Assembly (NCBI RefSeq): GCF_017329605.1
Contig: NZ_JAFMTY010000001.1
Span: 1-64,000, forward strand
Direction: 5' to 3'
Source of the DNA: Alicyclobacillus fructus
GTDB taxonomy: Bacteria; Bacillota; Bacilli; Alicyclobacillales; Alicyclobacillaceae
DNA length: 64,000 nt
Below are positions 1 through 7,763 of the stretch, piece by piece. How positions within the stretch are numbered: position 1 is the first letter of the stretch; the number at the start of each line of letters is the position of its first letter. The position numbers and the translations under genes were made by a program. The notes below the pieces were generated by a model, which was not told the DNA's origin, searched no databases, and was given only the letters and a program-made list of their open reading frames with translations.

Positions 1-48
1 CAGTGATGCGTGGAGCGGACAGATACGAATCGGTCGAGGGCTTCACCT
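1..48 (+). rRNA. 23S ribosomal RNA, 3' end (partial)
   Basis: The first 48 bases match the conserved last bases of bacterial 23S rRNA, including GGTCGAGGGCTT close to the 3' terminus. The rest of the gene lies before the window. A 5S gene and a tRNA follow in the same direction, as in an rrn operon. The exact 3' end is approximate. Confidence 0.88.
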
Positions 49-90
49 GGAAGGCTCCCTATGCACGGTGGCAAGGGCCAAGCTGAGCCT

Positions 91-260
91 GAAGCGAAGT
101 GAGACGAGCGCGGGTGCGCGTAAAGCCAGCGACTCGCCACGATGACTTCGCAAACGGGCATCTGAAGCGAAGTGACATGCGAGCGAGGCGCGGTTAGGTA
201 CCGACTCGTAACGCAGGCTTCGCGGAAGCGAATCAGCGGCGAAGTGAATCGCGAGCGAGG
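91..260 (+). repeat. Imperfect tandem repeats in the 23S-5S spacer
   Basis: The spacer between 23S and 5S carries three related units of about 22-26 bases. They lie at 91-114, 164-188 and 239-260, each with the core GCGAAGTGA followed after 2-4 bases by a GCGAGCGAGG-like stretch. Spacing is about 73-75 bases. No gene or tRNA is seen in this spacer. The repeats may be processing stems or the result of recombination between rrn copies. Confidence 0.6.
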
Positions 261-312
261 AGATCTGCAGGCCGAAGGCCGAAGCCCTCCGAGCGAGCGA
301 AGAACGAAGCCC

Positions 313-430
313 GTCTGGTGACCACAGCGGAGGGGCAACACCCGTACCCATCCCGAACACGGACGTGAAGACCTCCAGCGCCGAGAATACTGGGAGGGAA
401 GCCTCCTGGGAAGGTAGGTCGTTGCCAGGC
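313..430 (+). rRNA. rrf: 5S ribosomal RNA
   Basis: This 118-base sequence has the typical 5S core (CACCCGTACCCATCCCGAACACGG at 339-362, here cited only by its key parts CCCAT and CGAACACGG). The ends pair as helix I: GTCTGGTG at 313-320 with TGCCAGGC at 423-430. It sits downstream of the 23S end and just before a tRNA-Leu gene, so it is part of the same rrn transcript. Ends are set by the terminal helix and may be off by one or two bases. Confidence 0.93.
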
Positions 431-442
431 GTGAGAAACTAT

Positions 443-522
443 GCGGGTGTGGCGGAATTGGCAGACGCACCAGATTTAGGTTCTGGCGGGCGACCGTGGG
501 GGTTCGAGTCCCTCCACCCGCA
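443..522 (+). tRNA. tRNA-Leu (anticodon UAG)
   Basis: The acceptor stem GCGGGTG (443-449) pairs with CACCCGC (515-521), and A522 is the discriminator. The anticodon stem CCAGA/TCTGG encloses the loop TTTAGGT, giving anticodon TAG, which reads CUA leucine codons. A long variable arm is present, as expected for a class II tRNA. CCA is not encoded. It lies 12 bases after 5S and is probably co-transcribed with it. Confidence 0.95.
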
Positions 523-656
523 TTGTGTACGATGGGGTTCGGTGCTTCCGAGCCCTTTGTTTTTGTCTGCATGTGAAAGATCGGCTGCCATTGGGGCGCC
601 GGTCCGTCAGGAAGACCTGCGTCCTCGTTGCAGAAACCAGCCGCGTGAAGGAACAT

Positions 657-697
657 AGCCAAGCCGACGCGTTTCATCGACCTCGGCTGGCTTTTTT
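657..697 (+). terminator. Rho-independent terminator of the rrn/tRNA unit
   Basis: AGCCaAGCCGA (657-667) pairs with TCGGCTgGCT (683-692), and a T-run follows. It lies 135 bases after tRNA-Leu and before the ccpA promoter, so it most likely ends the ribosomal RNA transcript. The bases between the tRNA and this stem hold no other recognisable gene. Confidence 0.8.
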
Positions 698-724
698 CAT
701 AGACTCCACGAACCCTTCAAGAAC

Positions 725-755
725 TGGACAGCAACCGGTCAAACTTGATTATAAT
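725..755 (+). promoter_or_regulatory. Putative sigma-A promoter of ccpA
   Basis: A TGGACA -35 element (725-730) and a perfect TATAAT -10 element (750-755) are separated by 19 bases. This spacing is slightly long, but the -10 is ideal. The start codon of ccpA lies 57 bases downstream. Confidence 0.6.
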
Positions 756-812
756 AAGGACACGCATGCAGATACCACAGATTGGCGATGTGAGATGAAG
801 GGTGGGGTTGCG

Positions 813-1793
813 ATGCCTGTTACGATATACGATGTGGCGCGCGAAGCCAAGGTCTCGATGGCGACCGTTTCGCGTGTCATTAATGGCACGGCCGTGGTGA
901 AAGAGGATACGAAGAAGAGAGTGTTGGAGGCCATCGCAAAGCTAGGGTACCGACCCAACGCGGTGGCTCGCGGTTTGGCCAGTAAACGTACGCGTACGAT
1001 TGGCGTGATCGTTCCTGACGTCTCCGCGGCCTTCGTGGCAGAAATGGTCCGCGGGATCGAGGATATCGCCAATATGTACGATTACAATATCCTTCTCGTC
1101 AACTCGGACGCCCAGGTGGACCGGGAGGTCAGCCTCATCGGGACCATGTGGGAGAAGCAAGTGGACGGGATCCTGTACATGACGAACGTTCTCACTTCCC
1201 GGGAGATCGACGCGTTTGAAGAGGCGCAAATTCCAGTCGTGCTTTGCGCGACAGAGGACCCGGAGCGAAGAATCCCGTCTGTGAACATTGATAATTATCG
1301 ATCCGGGCGGGACGCTGTGAATTTTTTGCTGCAAAAAGGATGTCAACGAATCGGCTTTATCACCATGGATGAAGGCTTCTCGGTGGTGGCGGATCGTCGG
1401 CTGCAGGGTGCGCAAAATCGGATGCGCGGGCAGGAGCTGCACATCATTCGGACAGGCCGCGGACGGTACGAGACCTCTCTTCCGGTCATACGGGCGTATT
1501 TCGAGCAACATGATTTGGACGGAGTGGTCGCGGCGTCCGACGAACTCGGGTTGGCGGCGATTCACGCGGTACAGGACATGGGAAAATCGGTTCCCGATGA
1601 CGTGAAGGTGATCGCATTTGACAACACGCGTCTTGCGGTGATGGTTCGTCCCGAGATGACCGTGATCGCGCAGCCGATGTACGACTTCGGCGCGGTTTCG
1701 ATGCGACTGCTGACCAAGTTGTTGCAGGATGAGCCAGTGGACAACTACACGGTGATTCTGCAGCACAATATTGTCGAGCGGGCATCCACCTGA
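813..1793 (+). CDS. ccpA: Catabolite control protein A, LacI-family regulator
   Basis: A 326-residue LacI/GalR regulator. The N-terminal helix-turn-helix and hinge (YDVAREAKVSMATVSRVING, then RPNAVARGLASKRTRTIGV) are almost identical in pattern to Bacillus CcpA, as is FDNTRL near residue 270. In Firmicutes CcpA with phosphorylated HPr binds cre sites to control carbon-dependent genes; that mechanism is family knowledge. ATG 813 is chosen because a purine-rich AAGGGTGGGG lies just upstream; an in-frame ATG at 795 is less well placed. A consensus cre site occurs in this same window at 42739-42752. Confidence 0.93.
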   Translation: MPVTIYDVAREAKVSMATVSRVINGTAVVKEDTKKRVLEAIAKLGYRPNAVARGLASKRTRTIGVIVPDVSAAFVAEMVRGIEDIANMYDYNILLVNSDAQVDREVSLIGTMWEKQVDGILYMTNVLTSREIDAFEEAQIPVVLCATEDPERRIPSVNIDNYRSGRDAVNFLLQKGCQRIGFITMDEGFSVVADRRLQGAQNRMRGQELHIIRTGRGRYETSLPVIRAYFEQHDLDGVVAASDELGLAAIHAVQDMGKSVPDDVKVIAFDNTRLAVMVRPEMTVIAQPMYDFGAVSMRLLTKLLQDEPVDNYTVILQHNIVERAST

Positions 1794-1855
1794 AGGTGCG
1801 ACAGAACGTGAAGTTCCCCGTGATGTTCGCGTTGTTGCAATCGACGCCGTCCGCC

Positions 1856-1883
1856 ATGACATGGGGAGCAAATGAGGTATAAT
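1856..1883 (+). promoter_or_regulatory. Putative sigma-A promoter of mecA
   Basis: ATGACA (1856-1861) and a perfect TATAAT (1878-1883) are 16 bases apart. The transcript would begin near 1890, about 48 bases before the mecA start codon. No terminator is obvious between ccpA and this promoter. Confidence 0.65.
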
Positions 1884-1937
1884 ATAATTCATCACACGCC
1901 CTTTCACTCGGCCTTTGGCGATAAGGAGGGAACGCCG

Positions 1938-2552
1938 ATGCGAGTCGAGCGAATTGCCCGAGACAAGGTGCGAATTTTCATCAGTTACGACGATCTCGAG
2001 GAACGCGGGATCGATCGGGATGAAATTTGGCACAACGGAAAGAAAGTGCAAGACCTTTTTTGGGATATGATGGAGACCGCTTATATGGAAGTCGGATTTG
2101 ACATTGCGGGTCCGATTTCCGTGGAGGCGTTCACGATGCCGACGGAGGGCGTGGTCGTCATCGTCACGCGTATCCCGTCCATGCCGGGGGCCGGCCATGA
2201 TGACGGGGATTACACGGACGAAGACGATACCTACTTCGAACGAGACCATGGATTTTCTTCGCGTACAGCGCCAACGCACATGGTGATGGCGTTTCGCGAT
2301 TTTGATGACCTTCTTGCTGCCTGCCGAACGCTGCGGCAGTATCCGGTCAGTACAGCGCTCTACCATCACGAAGGCGCTTATCAGCTCGTGATCCGGGGGG
2401 ATCTGAGACCGGACCAGTGGGAGGAAGTGTTCTCGATTCTCGTGGAATACGGCAACATGAGTCGAGTTACGCCTTGGGTTCTCGAGGAATACGGTAAGGC
2501 GATTTTCGCCGATCACGCCCTAGAAAAGCTTCTCAAGAACTTTCCCACCTGA
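1938..2552 (+). CDS. mecA: Adaptor protein MecA
   Basis: A 204-residue protein with the two-part MecA layout. The N-terminal target-binding segment (MRVERIARDKVRIFISYDDL, then RGIDRDEIW) and the C-terminal ClpC-binding domain ending LEEYGKAIFADHALEKL both match Bacillus MecA. The acidic middle (around residues 95-105) is the usual variable linker. MecA hands substrates such as ComK to ClpCP; in B. subtilis the paralog ypbH lies at this position next to gudB. ATG 1938 follows a strong AAGGAGGG. A perfect terminator follows, so the gene is probably monocistronic. Confidence 0.9.
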   Translation: MRVERIARDKVRIFISYDDLEERGIDRDEIWHNGKKVQDLFWDMMETAYMEVGFDIAGPISVEAFTMPTEGVVVIVTRIPSMPGAGHDDGDYTDEDDTYFERDHGFSSRTAPTHMVMAFRDFDDLLAACRTLRQYPVSTALYHHEGAYQLVIRGDLRPDQWEEVFSILVEYGNMSRVTPWVLEEYGKAIFADHALEKLLKNFPT

Positions 2553-2566
2553 GGTGGAAGCTCAAG

Positions 2567-2602
2567 AGAGTAACTAGATGACTCTAGTTACTCTGTTTTT
2601 TG
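2567..2602 (+). terminator. Terminator after mecA
   Basis: A perfect 12-bp stem, AGAGTAACTAGA (2567-2578) with TCTAGTTACTCT (2583-2594), closes a 4-base loop. It is followed by GTTTTTT. It separates mecA from the glutamate dehydrogenase gene. Confidence 0.93.
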
Positions 2603-2712
2603 TGCCCGCCCGCGATGTGTGGCGCTTTTCGGAATGCGGGCGGGCGTGTATACTAGGGCTGTCCTGATCCGATTTTCATCTTGTCGACAACCGGGAAAAG
2701 GTGGTAAACACT

Positions 2713-3987
2713 GTGGCAGATTCTGTGGCGTCCGCGGACAAGCGTCAGCAGGGTACATATATGCTCCAGGAGACGCAGGATATCGTCCATCAGGCACTCG
2801 ACGTCTTGGGATACGGGCGGGAGGCCTTCGAACTCTTGAAACTCCCCATGCGCGTCCTGACGGTGCGCTTTCCCGTGCGCATGGACGATGGAAGCGTGCG
2901 CGTGTTTACCGGCTATCGCGTCCAACATAACGACGCCATCGGTCCCACGAAGGGCGGAATTCGGCTGCATCCCGACATCACGCTCGAGGAAATGGAGGCG
3001 CTCGCCATCTGGATGTCGATTCGCTGCGGCATCGCCGAACTTCCGTTTGGCGGCGCCAAGGGCGGCATTGTTTGCGATCCGCGCGACATGTCGTTCTCCG
3101 AAATCGAGCGGGTCAGCAGGAGCTATGTGAGAGCCGTGAGTCAGATCGTGGGGCCGGCGAAGGACGTACCGACGCCTGACGCGTTCAGCAACTCTCAAAA
3201 CATGGCGTGGATGTTGGACGAGTATTCTCACATACGTGAATCGGACAGCCCGGGGTTCATCACTGGAAAACCGGTGATTTTGGGCGGAACGCGCGGGCGC
3301 GATGGGGCTGCGGCGCGAGGCGTCGCGCTCACGTTGGAAGAAGCCGTGAGGCAGCGGCGGCAAACGCTCGAGGGACAGCGCGTCATTGTTCAGGGATTTG
3401 GCGGCATTGGGAGCTACCTGGCGAAATATTTGAGCGATCGCGGCGCAACGATCGTCGGCGTGGGAGACGCATACGGAGCCCTGTACCGTGAAACCGGGCT
3501 CGATGTGGACGAATTGTTGGAGCGGCGCGATTCGTTCGGGACCGTAACGCGCCTCTACCGCGACGTGCTCACCAATCGCCAGCTCCTGGAGCAGCCCTGC
3601 GACGTCTTGGTGTTGGCCGCGTCGGGCGCCGCGATCACAGCGGATCTCGCGCCGAAAATCAAGGCGTCCCTCGTCGTCGAGGCGGCTAACGTGCCGACGC
3701 CTCAGGATGCCATGGAGATTCTCACCGAGCGCGAGATCCTCGTCATTCCAGACGTACTCTCCTTTGCTGGAGACGTGATCGTCTCGTACTTTGAATGGGT
3801 TCAGAACAACCAGGGATATTACTGGAGTGAATCCGAAGTGCAGGCCAAGTTGGACGATCGCGTGCGGCAATCCTTTGATCGCGTGTATCAGGTGGCAGAT
3901 CGGTACGGCGTCAACATGCGGCTTGCGGCTTACATCGTGGGTGTGCAGCGGTTGGCGGAAGCGAGCCGCTGGCGGGGATGGATATGA
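2713..3987 (+). CDS. NAD-type glutamate dehydrogenase, atypical
   Basis: A 424-residue Glu/Leu/Phe/Val dehydrogenase in the position of B. subtilis gudB. The catalytic half looks intact: GPTKGGIR, the lysine of GGAKGGI (K116) and the aspartate of PTPDAFSN (D156). The Rossmann motif GFGGIG is at 228-233. Three near-invariant positions of the cofactor domain differ from RocG/GudB: PAA is LAA (L301), AANGPT is AANVPT (V327), and AGGV is AGDV (D354). The expected reaction is glutamate to 2-oxoglutarate and ammonium. GTG 2713 is chosen for the AAGGTGG 8 bases upstream; GTG 2701 and ATG 2761 are alternatives. Confidence 0.88.
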   Translation: MADSVASADKRQQGTYMLQETQDIVHQALDVLGYGREAFELLKLPMRVLTVRFPVRMDDGSVRVFTGYRVQHNDAIGPTKGGIRLHPDITLEEMEALAIWMSIRCGIAELPFGGAKGGIVCDPRDMSFSEIERVSRSYVRAVSQIVGPAKDVPTPDAFSNSQNMAWMLDEYSHIRESDSPGFITGKPVILGGTRGRDGAAARGVALTLEEAVRQRRQTLEGQRVIVQGFGGIGSYLAKYLSDRGATIVGVGDAYGALYRETGLDVDELLERRDSFGTVTRLYRDVLTNRQLLEQPCDVLVLAASGAAITADLAPKIKASLVVEAANVPTPQDAMEILTEREILVIPDVLSFAGDVIVSYFEWVQNNQGYYWSESEVQAKLDDRVRQSFDRVYQVADRYGVNMRLAAYIVGVQRLAEASRWRGWI

Positions 3988-4016
3988 ACCAGGATCCAGT
4001 TGAAGGAGGGATCGCT

Positions 4017-4214
4017 ATGCGCGCAGAGTCGTCTTTGTCGGCTCAAGAATCGACCCCTGCTTCCCATCGTATCAAGGTCATGATCCGGTGCCGGAAGTGC
4101 GGCGAGACGTTCATTCTGCGGGGCACGCGAGACTCGAAGGGGAATATTGAGACGGGATTCAAACGCTGCCTGTGCGATAACGACAAGGACTTTGATATCG
4201 AGGTACTTGGCTGA
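4017..4214 (+). CDS. Small cysteine-rich protein, zinc-ribbon-like
   Basis: A 65-residue protein that I do not recognise. The C-terminal half has CRKC and, about 25 residues later, CLC, spaced like a small zinc ribbon. A basic segment lies between them and the tail is acidic. The start ATG 4017 follows a strong GAAGGAGGG. It begins 29 bases after the glutamate dehydrogenase stop and ends just before a terminator, so the two are probably one operon. Metal binding is inference from the cysteine spacing only. Confidence 0.75.
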   Translation: MRAESSLSAQESTPASHRIKVMIRCRKCGETFILRGTRDSKGNIETGFKRCLCDNDKDFDIEVLG

Positions 4215-4236
4215 GAAACGGAACACGGAAGTCATG

Positions 4237-4266
4237 TGCTCGGGGTTGCCCGGGCATATTTTTTTT
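4237..4266 (+). terminator. Terminator after the dehydrogenase/Cys-rich protein operon
   Basis: TGCTCGGG (4237-4244) pairs with CCCGGGCA (4249-4256), including one G-T pair, around a 4-base loop. A run of eight Ts follows. It isolates sleB from the upstream genes. Confidence 0.88.
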
Positions 4267-4352
4267 GCCTGTTCACAGAATACAGGTTGTCGCCGATGCG
4301 GGCTGACGAACAGAGATGGATGTTCCACCATTTCGCACGAGGAGGCTGCCGC

Positions 4353-5153
4353 ATGAGCAGGGGGAAACGCGCGATCGCGGCATGGGCATGCGTTCTTGCT
4401 TTGTGGCTGACCGCGTTCAACGCCGATGAAATGCCAACAGCACAAGCCTTTACAGCGCGGAATCTCATCTACGGAAGTACGGGTTATGACGTGGACGAGC
4501 TCCAAGGGCGGTTGCATCTGCTCGGTTACTACTGGGGGCGCATCGACGGCGTGTTCGGCTGGAAAACGTACTGGGCGGTCCGGACCTTTCAATACAACTT
4601 CGGGCTTCCCGTCACCGGGGAGGTCGACATGCGAACCAAGATCATGCTCGTCAAGGCGACGCCAAACTGGAATTACAAAATGGACTTCCCAAACCGTCCG
4701 GCCGCTTCGACGTCCGGAAGCACGCAGCAGACCACCGCTTCGGGCGGCGCTGGCACACTCATCTCGGGGGATGGCTTCACGCACGGGATGGACAACCTGA
4801 GTGCGAGCGATCTGAACCTCATGGCGCACGTGGTGTATGGCGAGGCCCGCGGGGAACCTTTTGAAGGGCAGGTGGCGGTCGCGGCCGTCATCTTGAACCG
4901 ACTGCACGACCCAAAATTCCCTAAGTCCATTCCTGCTATCGTGTACCAACCTGGGGCGTTTGATTGCGTCAACGATGGACAAATTAACCTCCAGCCGAAT
5001 CGGCAAGCGATGCAGGCCGTGATCGATGCGGTGAACGGCTGGGATCCGACCCACGGGGCGCTGTACTACTTCAATCCGGCCAAGACATCCAATGCGTGGA
5101 TGTGGGCGCAACCCGAACTTGTCACCATAGGTCATCACATTTTCACGCTTTGA
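4353..5153 (+). CDS. sleB: Spore cortex-lytic enzyme SleB
   Basis: A 266-residue exported hydrolase. An N-terminal hydrophobic signal (AWACVLALWLTAF) is followed by a PG_binding_1 repeat (DVDELQGRLHLLGYYWGRID, FQYNFGLPVTG), a Ser/Thr-rich linker, and the Hydrolase_2 catalytic domain (VVYGEARGEPFEGQVAVAAV with its glutamate, around residue 165). In B. subtilis this lytic transglycosylase lies dormant in the spore and degrades cortex muramic-delta-lactam peptidoglycan on germination. ATG 4353 follows ACGAGGAGG. ypeB starts 16 bases downstream, the usual partner arrangement. Confidence 0.95.
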   Translation: MSRGKRAIAAWACVLALWLTAFNADEMPTAQAFTARNLIYGSTGYDVDELQGRLHLLGYYWGRIDGVFGWKTYWAVRTFQYNFGLPVTGEVDMRTKIMLVKATPNWNYKMDFPNRPAASTSGSTQQTTASGGAGTLISGDGFTHGMDNLSASDLNLMAHVVYGEARGEPFEGQVAVAAVILNRLHDPKFPKSIPAIVYQPGAFDCVNDGQINLQPNRQAMQAVIDAVNGWDPTHGALYYFNPAKTSNAWMWAQPELVTIGHHIFTL

Positions 5154-5169
5154 TGAGGGGGTGTACGAC

Positions 5170-6414
5170 ATGCGCAAATGGACGTGGTGGGCCGGAACTG
5201 CTGCGGCCGTGATCGCGGTGGGGGCGGCAGCTTTCGCCTGGGGCGACAACCAGCGGAGCCGTGCTCAGTCGTTGGCCGCGATGGTCGATGCCAGCTATTC
5301 AGGGGCATTGCGGACAGCCGTGGCGGATCTGGATGCTCTTCGAGCTGCACTCGCTTCCGCGTCGATCATGGCGGATCCGCAATCTTTCCAGCGTCACCTC
5401 GCGGGCGTGGAGAAATACGCGTATGCGGCGCAGTTGGACATGGCGCGCATTCCCGACGGAGGTCCGGATCACCGGGTGAACGAAGCGTTGCACCAGATCG
5501 ACACGGAGGCAGAACATTGGATGGTCAGTGGCACGTCGCCGCGGAACGTGAGCGTACAGGACGCTCTGCGACGTGACGCCCAGACGGTTGCGCAGTTGGA
5601 GACGCAACTCGAGCAGATCGCATGGCACACAGGAAGGGTTCTCGGCGGCCCGTCGGGAACGGAGCTTGCGCCGGCCATTCGAAACGCGCTCACACGGCTG
5701 CAGGCCAGTGTCGCCGCGACCAGGCACCAGCCGAAAGCGTCGGACACAACCGTTCCGGTGGCGCCCGGGCCTTGGATTCGCAGGGCCGAGCAGGTGGCAG
5801 GAGGCACCTTGGACAAACCTCAAGTCAGCCACGTCCGCGATCCTCGCAACGGTTCCTATGTTTTGGTCACCGGTTCGCTGAACGGGAGGCCTGTGCGGAT
5901 CGAATTTTCAAACGCGGGCACCCTGGCGAGCTATCGACTGAACCGGCCGCTCGGCAAGGCCCGCGTGGATCTGGCGGACGCTGCCGCCTCTTCGGCGCGT
6001 TGGCTGAAGAGCATCGGTCTACAGCAGCTGGTCCGTACCTACGCCAGCCAGGTGGACGGGATCGCGCGGTTTACGTATCAGCCGATCGTTCAGGGGATAC
6101 CGGCCCCGGATGCGAGTTGCAAGGTGCTGGTGGCACTCGATAACGGGCAGGTCATCGGATTTTACGATCGCGGCAAATGGCCGCCAAAGACGCTGCCACC
6201 TGCGCCGCATCCGCTTTCCGAGCGCGATCTCCGCGGGCGTCTGGGGCCACAGTTTCACGTTCAGGACGAGCGGCGCATCCTGGCCGAAGATCCGAATGGG
6301 AAATGGGTTCAGGCCATCGCGTTCGACGGCACGCTTGCCCCAAGCGATGAGCCCTATCGGGTGGTGCTCGACCTGGTGACCGGTCACGAGTTGAGCATTG
6401 AACGCTTGACATAA
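5170..6414 (+). CDS. ypeB: Germination protein YpeB
   Basis: A 414-residue protein with one N-terminal membrane segment (WTWWAGTAAAVIAVGAAAFA) and a long extracytoplasmic part with repeated PepSY-type regions towards the C-terminus (LADAAASSARWLKSIG, PLSERDLRGRLG). YpeB is needed for SleB localisation and stability in spores; the sleB-ypeB order here supports the assignment. ATG 5170 is chosen because GAGGGGG is 8 bases upstream; GTG 5161 overlaps that site. Bacillus YpeB is slightly longer (about 450 residues). Confidence 0.93.
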   Translation: MRKWTWWAGTAAAVIAVGAAAFAWGDNQRSRAQSLAAMVDASYSGALRTAVADLDALRAALASASIMADPQSFQRHLAGVEKYAYAAQLDMARIPDGGPDHRVNEALHQIDTEAEHWMVSGTSPRNVSVQDALRRDAQTVAQLETQLEQIAWHTGRVLGGPSGTELAPAIRNALTRLQASVAATRHQPKASDTTVPVAPGPWIRRAEQVAGGTLDKPQVSHVRDPRNGSYVLVTGSLNGRPVRIEFSNAGTLASYRLNRPLGKARVDLADAAASSARWLKSIGLQQLVRTYASQVDGIARFTYQPIVQGIPAPDASCKVLVALDNGQVIGFYDRGKWPPKTLPPAPHPLSERDLRGRLGPQFHVQDERRILAEDPNGKWVQAIAFDGTLAPSDEPYRVVLDLVTGHELSIERLT

Positions 6415-6505
6415 TTCGATGCTTCTGGCGCAATCGAGGCTTTCTGTCCAAGTTTCCCCGCAATCCTCCGCTCTGTGTGTATAATAAGGCAGGAGATTGG
6501 AAGGG

Positions 6506-7162
6506 ATGGGGAACGGTATGCCGATTGTGCCACGGGTAGGGGCTCCGTTGCGCGTCCGCGTGGCAGGAGACACCTCTGAGAACAGCTACAAGTCGCGTGT
6601 TGCGGATTTGGACGACGAGTTTCTATACGCGGACGTTCCCGTCCATCAAGGCACTGGGAAGGAAATGGAAGTCCATGTCGACACCACGCTGGTGGTCGAG
6701 TACGCCGCCTCCGAAAACGACGTTTATCAATATCGTTCCCGGGTTTTGGGTCTCTCGTACATCCCCACGCCCGCCGTGCGCCTGGAGCATCCGTTGAAAA
6801 GTTCGGATCTCACCAGAATTCAGCGCCGCGAATATTTTCGGGTTTCGTTGGATGCCCAGGTTAAGCTGACCTGCCTGCGAACGGGGGAGACCTATCTCAC
6901 ACACGCCGTGGACATCAGTGGGGGCGGATTGGCCGTCCGCACGCGCGAACCGGTCGACATCCAGTTTCGCGATCGCGTCGGCATCGAGGTGACGTTGCCG
7001 TACACGGGATTCCGGTTGCAAGCGATGTGCCAGGTGGTGCGAATCGAGGAAGAAGGCATGGGGCGCACGCTGTCTATGCAGTTCGTGGACATGCCGGAAC
7101 GGGTGCGGGATCAGGTGGTGCGATACACCTTCATGCGGCAGCGTGCGCTGAGAAGAAGATAG
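6506..7162 (+). CDS. PilZ-domain c-di-GMP receptor, YpfA/YcgR-like
   Basis: A 218-residue protein with an N-terminal YcgR-like beta domain and a C-terminal PilZ domain. The c-di-GMP binding signature is present: RRxxxR (QRREYFRV) and, about 40 residues on, DxSxxG (DISGGGLAV). It sits where B. subtilis has ypfA (dgrA), an inhibitor of motility. A TATAAT lies 21 bases upstream of the start at 6480-6485, with no good -35. ATG 6506 uses the AGGAG at 6491-6495; ATG 6518 is a possible alternative. Confidence 0.87.
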   Translation: MGNGMPIVPRVGAPLRVRVAGDTSENSYKSRVADLDDEFLYADVPVHQGTGKEMEVHVDTTLVVEYAASENDVYQYRSRVLGLSYIPTPAVRLEHPLKSSDLTRIQRREYFRVSLDAQVKLTCLRTGETYLTHAVDISGGGLAVRTREPVDIQFRDRVGIEVTLPYTGFRLQAMCQVVRIEEEGMGRTLSMQFVDMPERVRDQVVRYTFMRQRALRRR

Positions 7163-7210
7163 ATTCATAGCGCGTCCGCCGGCGCATACGTTAGCTGTGG
7201 AGGGATGTCC

Positions 7211-7684
7211 ATGGCGATCCGGCGGATGCTCCGCATGTTGGACGATGGGTTGGTGCCTGTCGCACTCGGGACCGTGACCACGCTTGCGCTCGCTCAGCTC
7301 GCCATGCAGTTGCCATTTGTGCACGATCACGTCTCAGCCACGATCCGCACTCGTCCCGCGTTGGCGGTGCAAACGGGCACACCGCCGGGGCTCACCGGAG
7401 CCTCGGGGAGTGTGATGCTCAAGGCGGATAGCGCCGCGCGCGCGGCGAACGTGATCGTCTTCCGCAACGGGGTCTCGCTAGGGCCGTTTACCACGGATGA
7501 GATGCAAATTCTGGTGCATTCGGGCGATGTGATCTCGTTCCGCGACACGCGACCGCAAGGGCCTCCGGTCACGATTTACGTCACGGATGGCGCGAGCGAC
7601 ATGCTGTACCCTGTAACGGGAGAGACCGTGTCTTTGGGGGGCGGCACCGCGACGGCTTCACTGGAGCCTGTGTCTTTCTTTTGA
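7211..7684 (+). CDS. Hypothetical membrane-anchored protein
   Basis: A 157-residue protein with a single hydrophobic helix near the N-terminus (VALGTVTTLALAQLAMQ) and a Val/Thr/Gly-rich remainder that looks like an exported beta-structured domain. I recognise no family. It occupies the place of the small ypfB gene of Bacillus but is much longer. ATG 7211 follows GGAGGG with 6-base spacing. It may be co-transcribed with the PilZ gene 48 bases upstream. Confidence 0.7.
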   Translation: MAIRRMLRMLDDGLVPVALGTVTTLALAQLAMQLPFVHDHVSATIRTRPALAVQTGTPPGLTGASGSVMLKADSAARAANVIVFRNGVSLGPFTTDEMQILVHSGDVISFRDTRPQGPPVTIYVTDGASDMLYPVTGETVSLGGGTATASLEPVSFF

Positions 7685-7763
7685 ATTTGACCGCATTGCC
7701 GAGCCTTTTCCGGTTGTGTTACCATCGAGGAAATGAGGGATCGAGCCGGAGGGAGGTTTCGAC

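Noticed and set aside
91-260. CRISPR-like array in the rrn spacer
   Set aside because: Only three imperfect copies, related sequence in the intervals, no cas genes, and the location inside an rrn operon explains it better.
942-2516. Long antisense open frame of over 500 codons opposite ccpA-mecA
   Set aside because: It lies wholly opposite two clear genes, has no ribosome site or family pattern, and long antisense frames are common in GC-rich DNA. The same holds for those opposite der, spoIVA, dinG and trpB.
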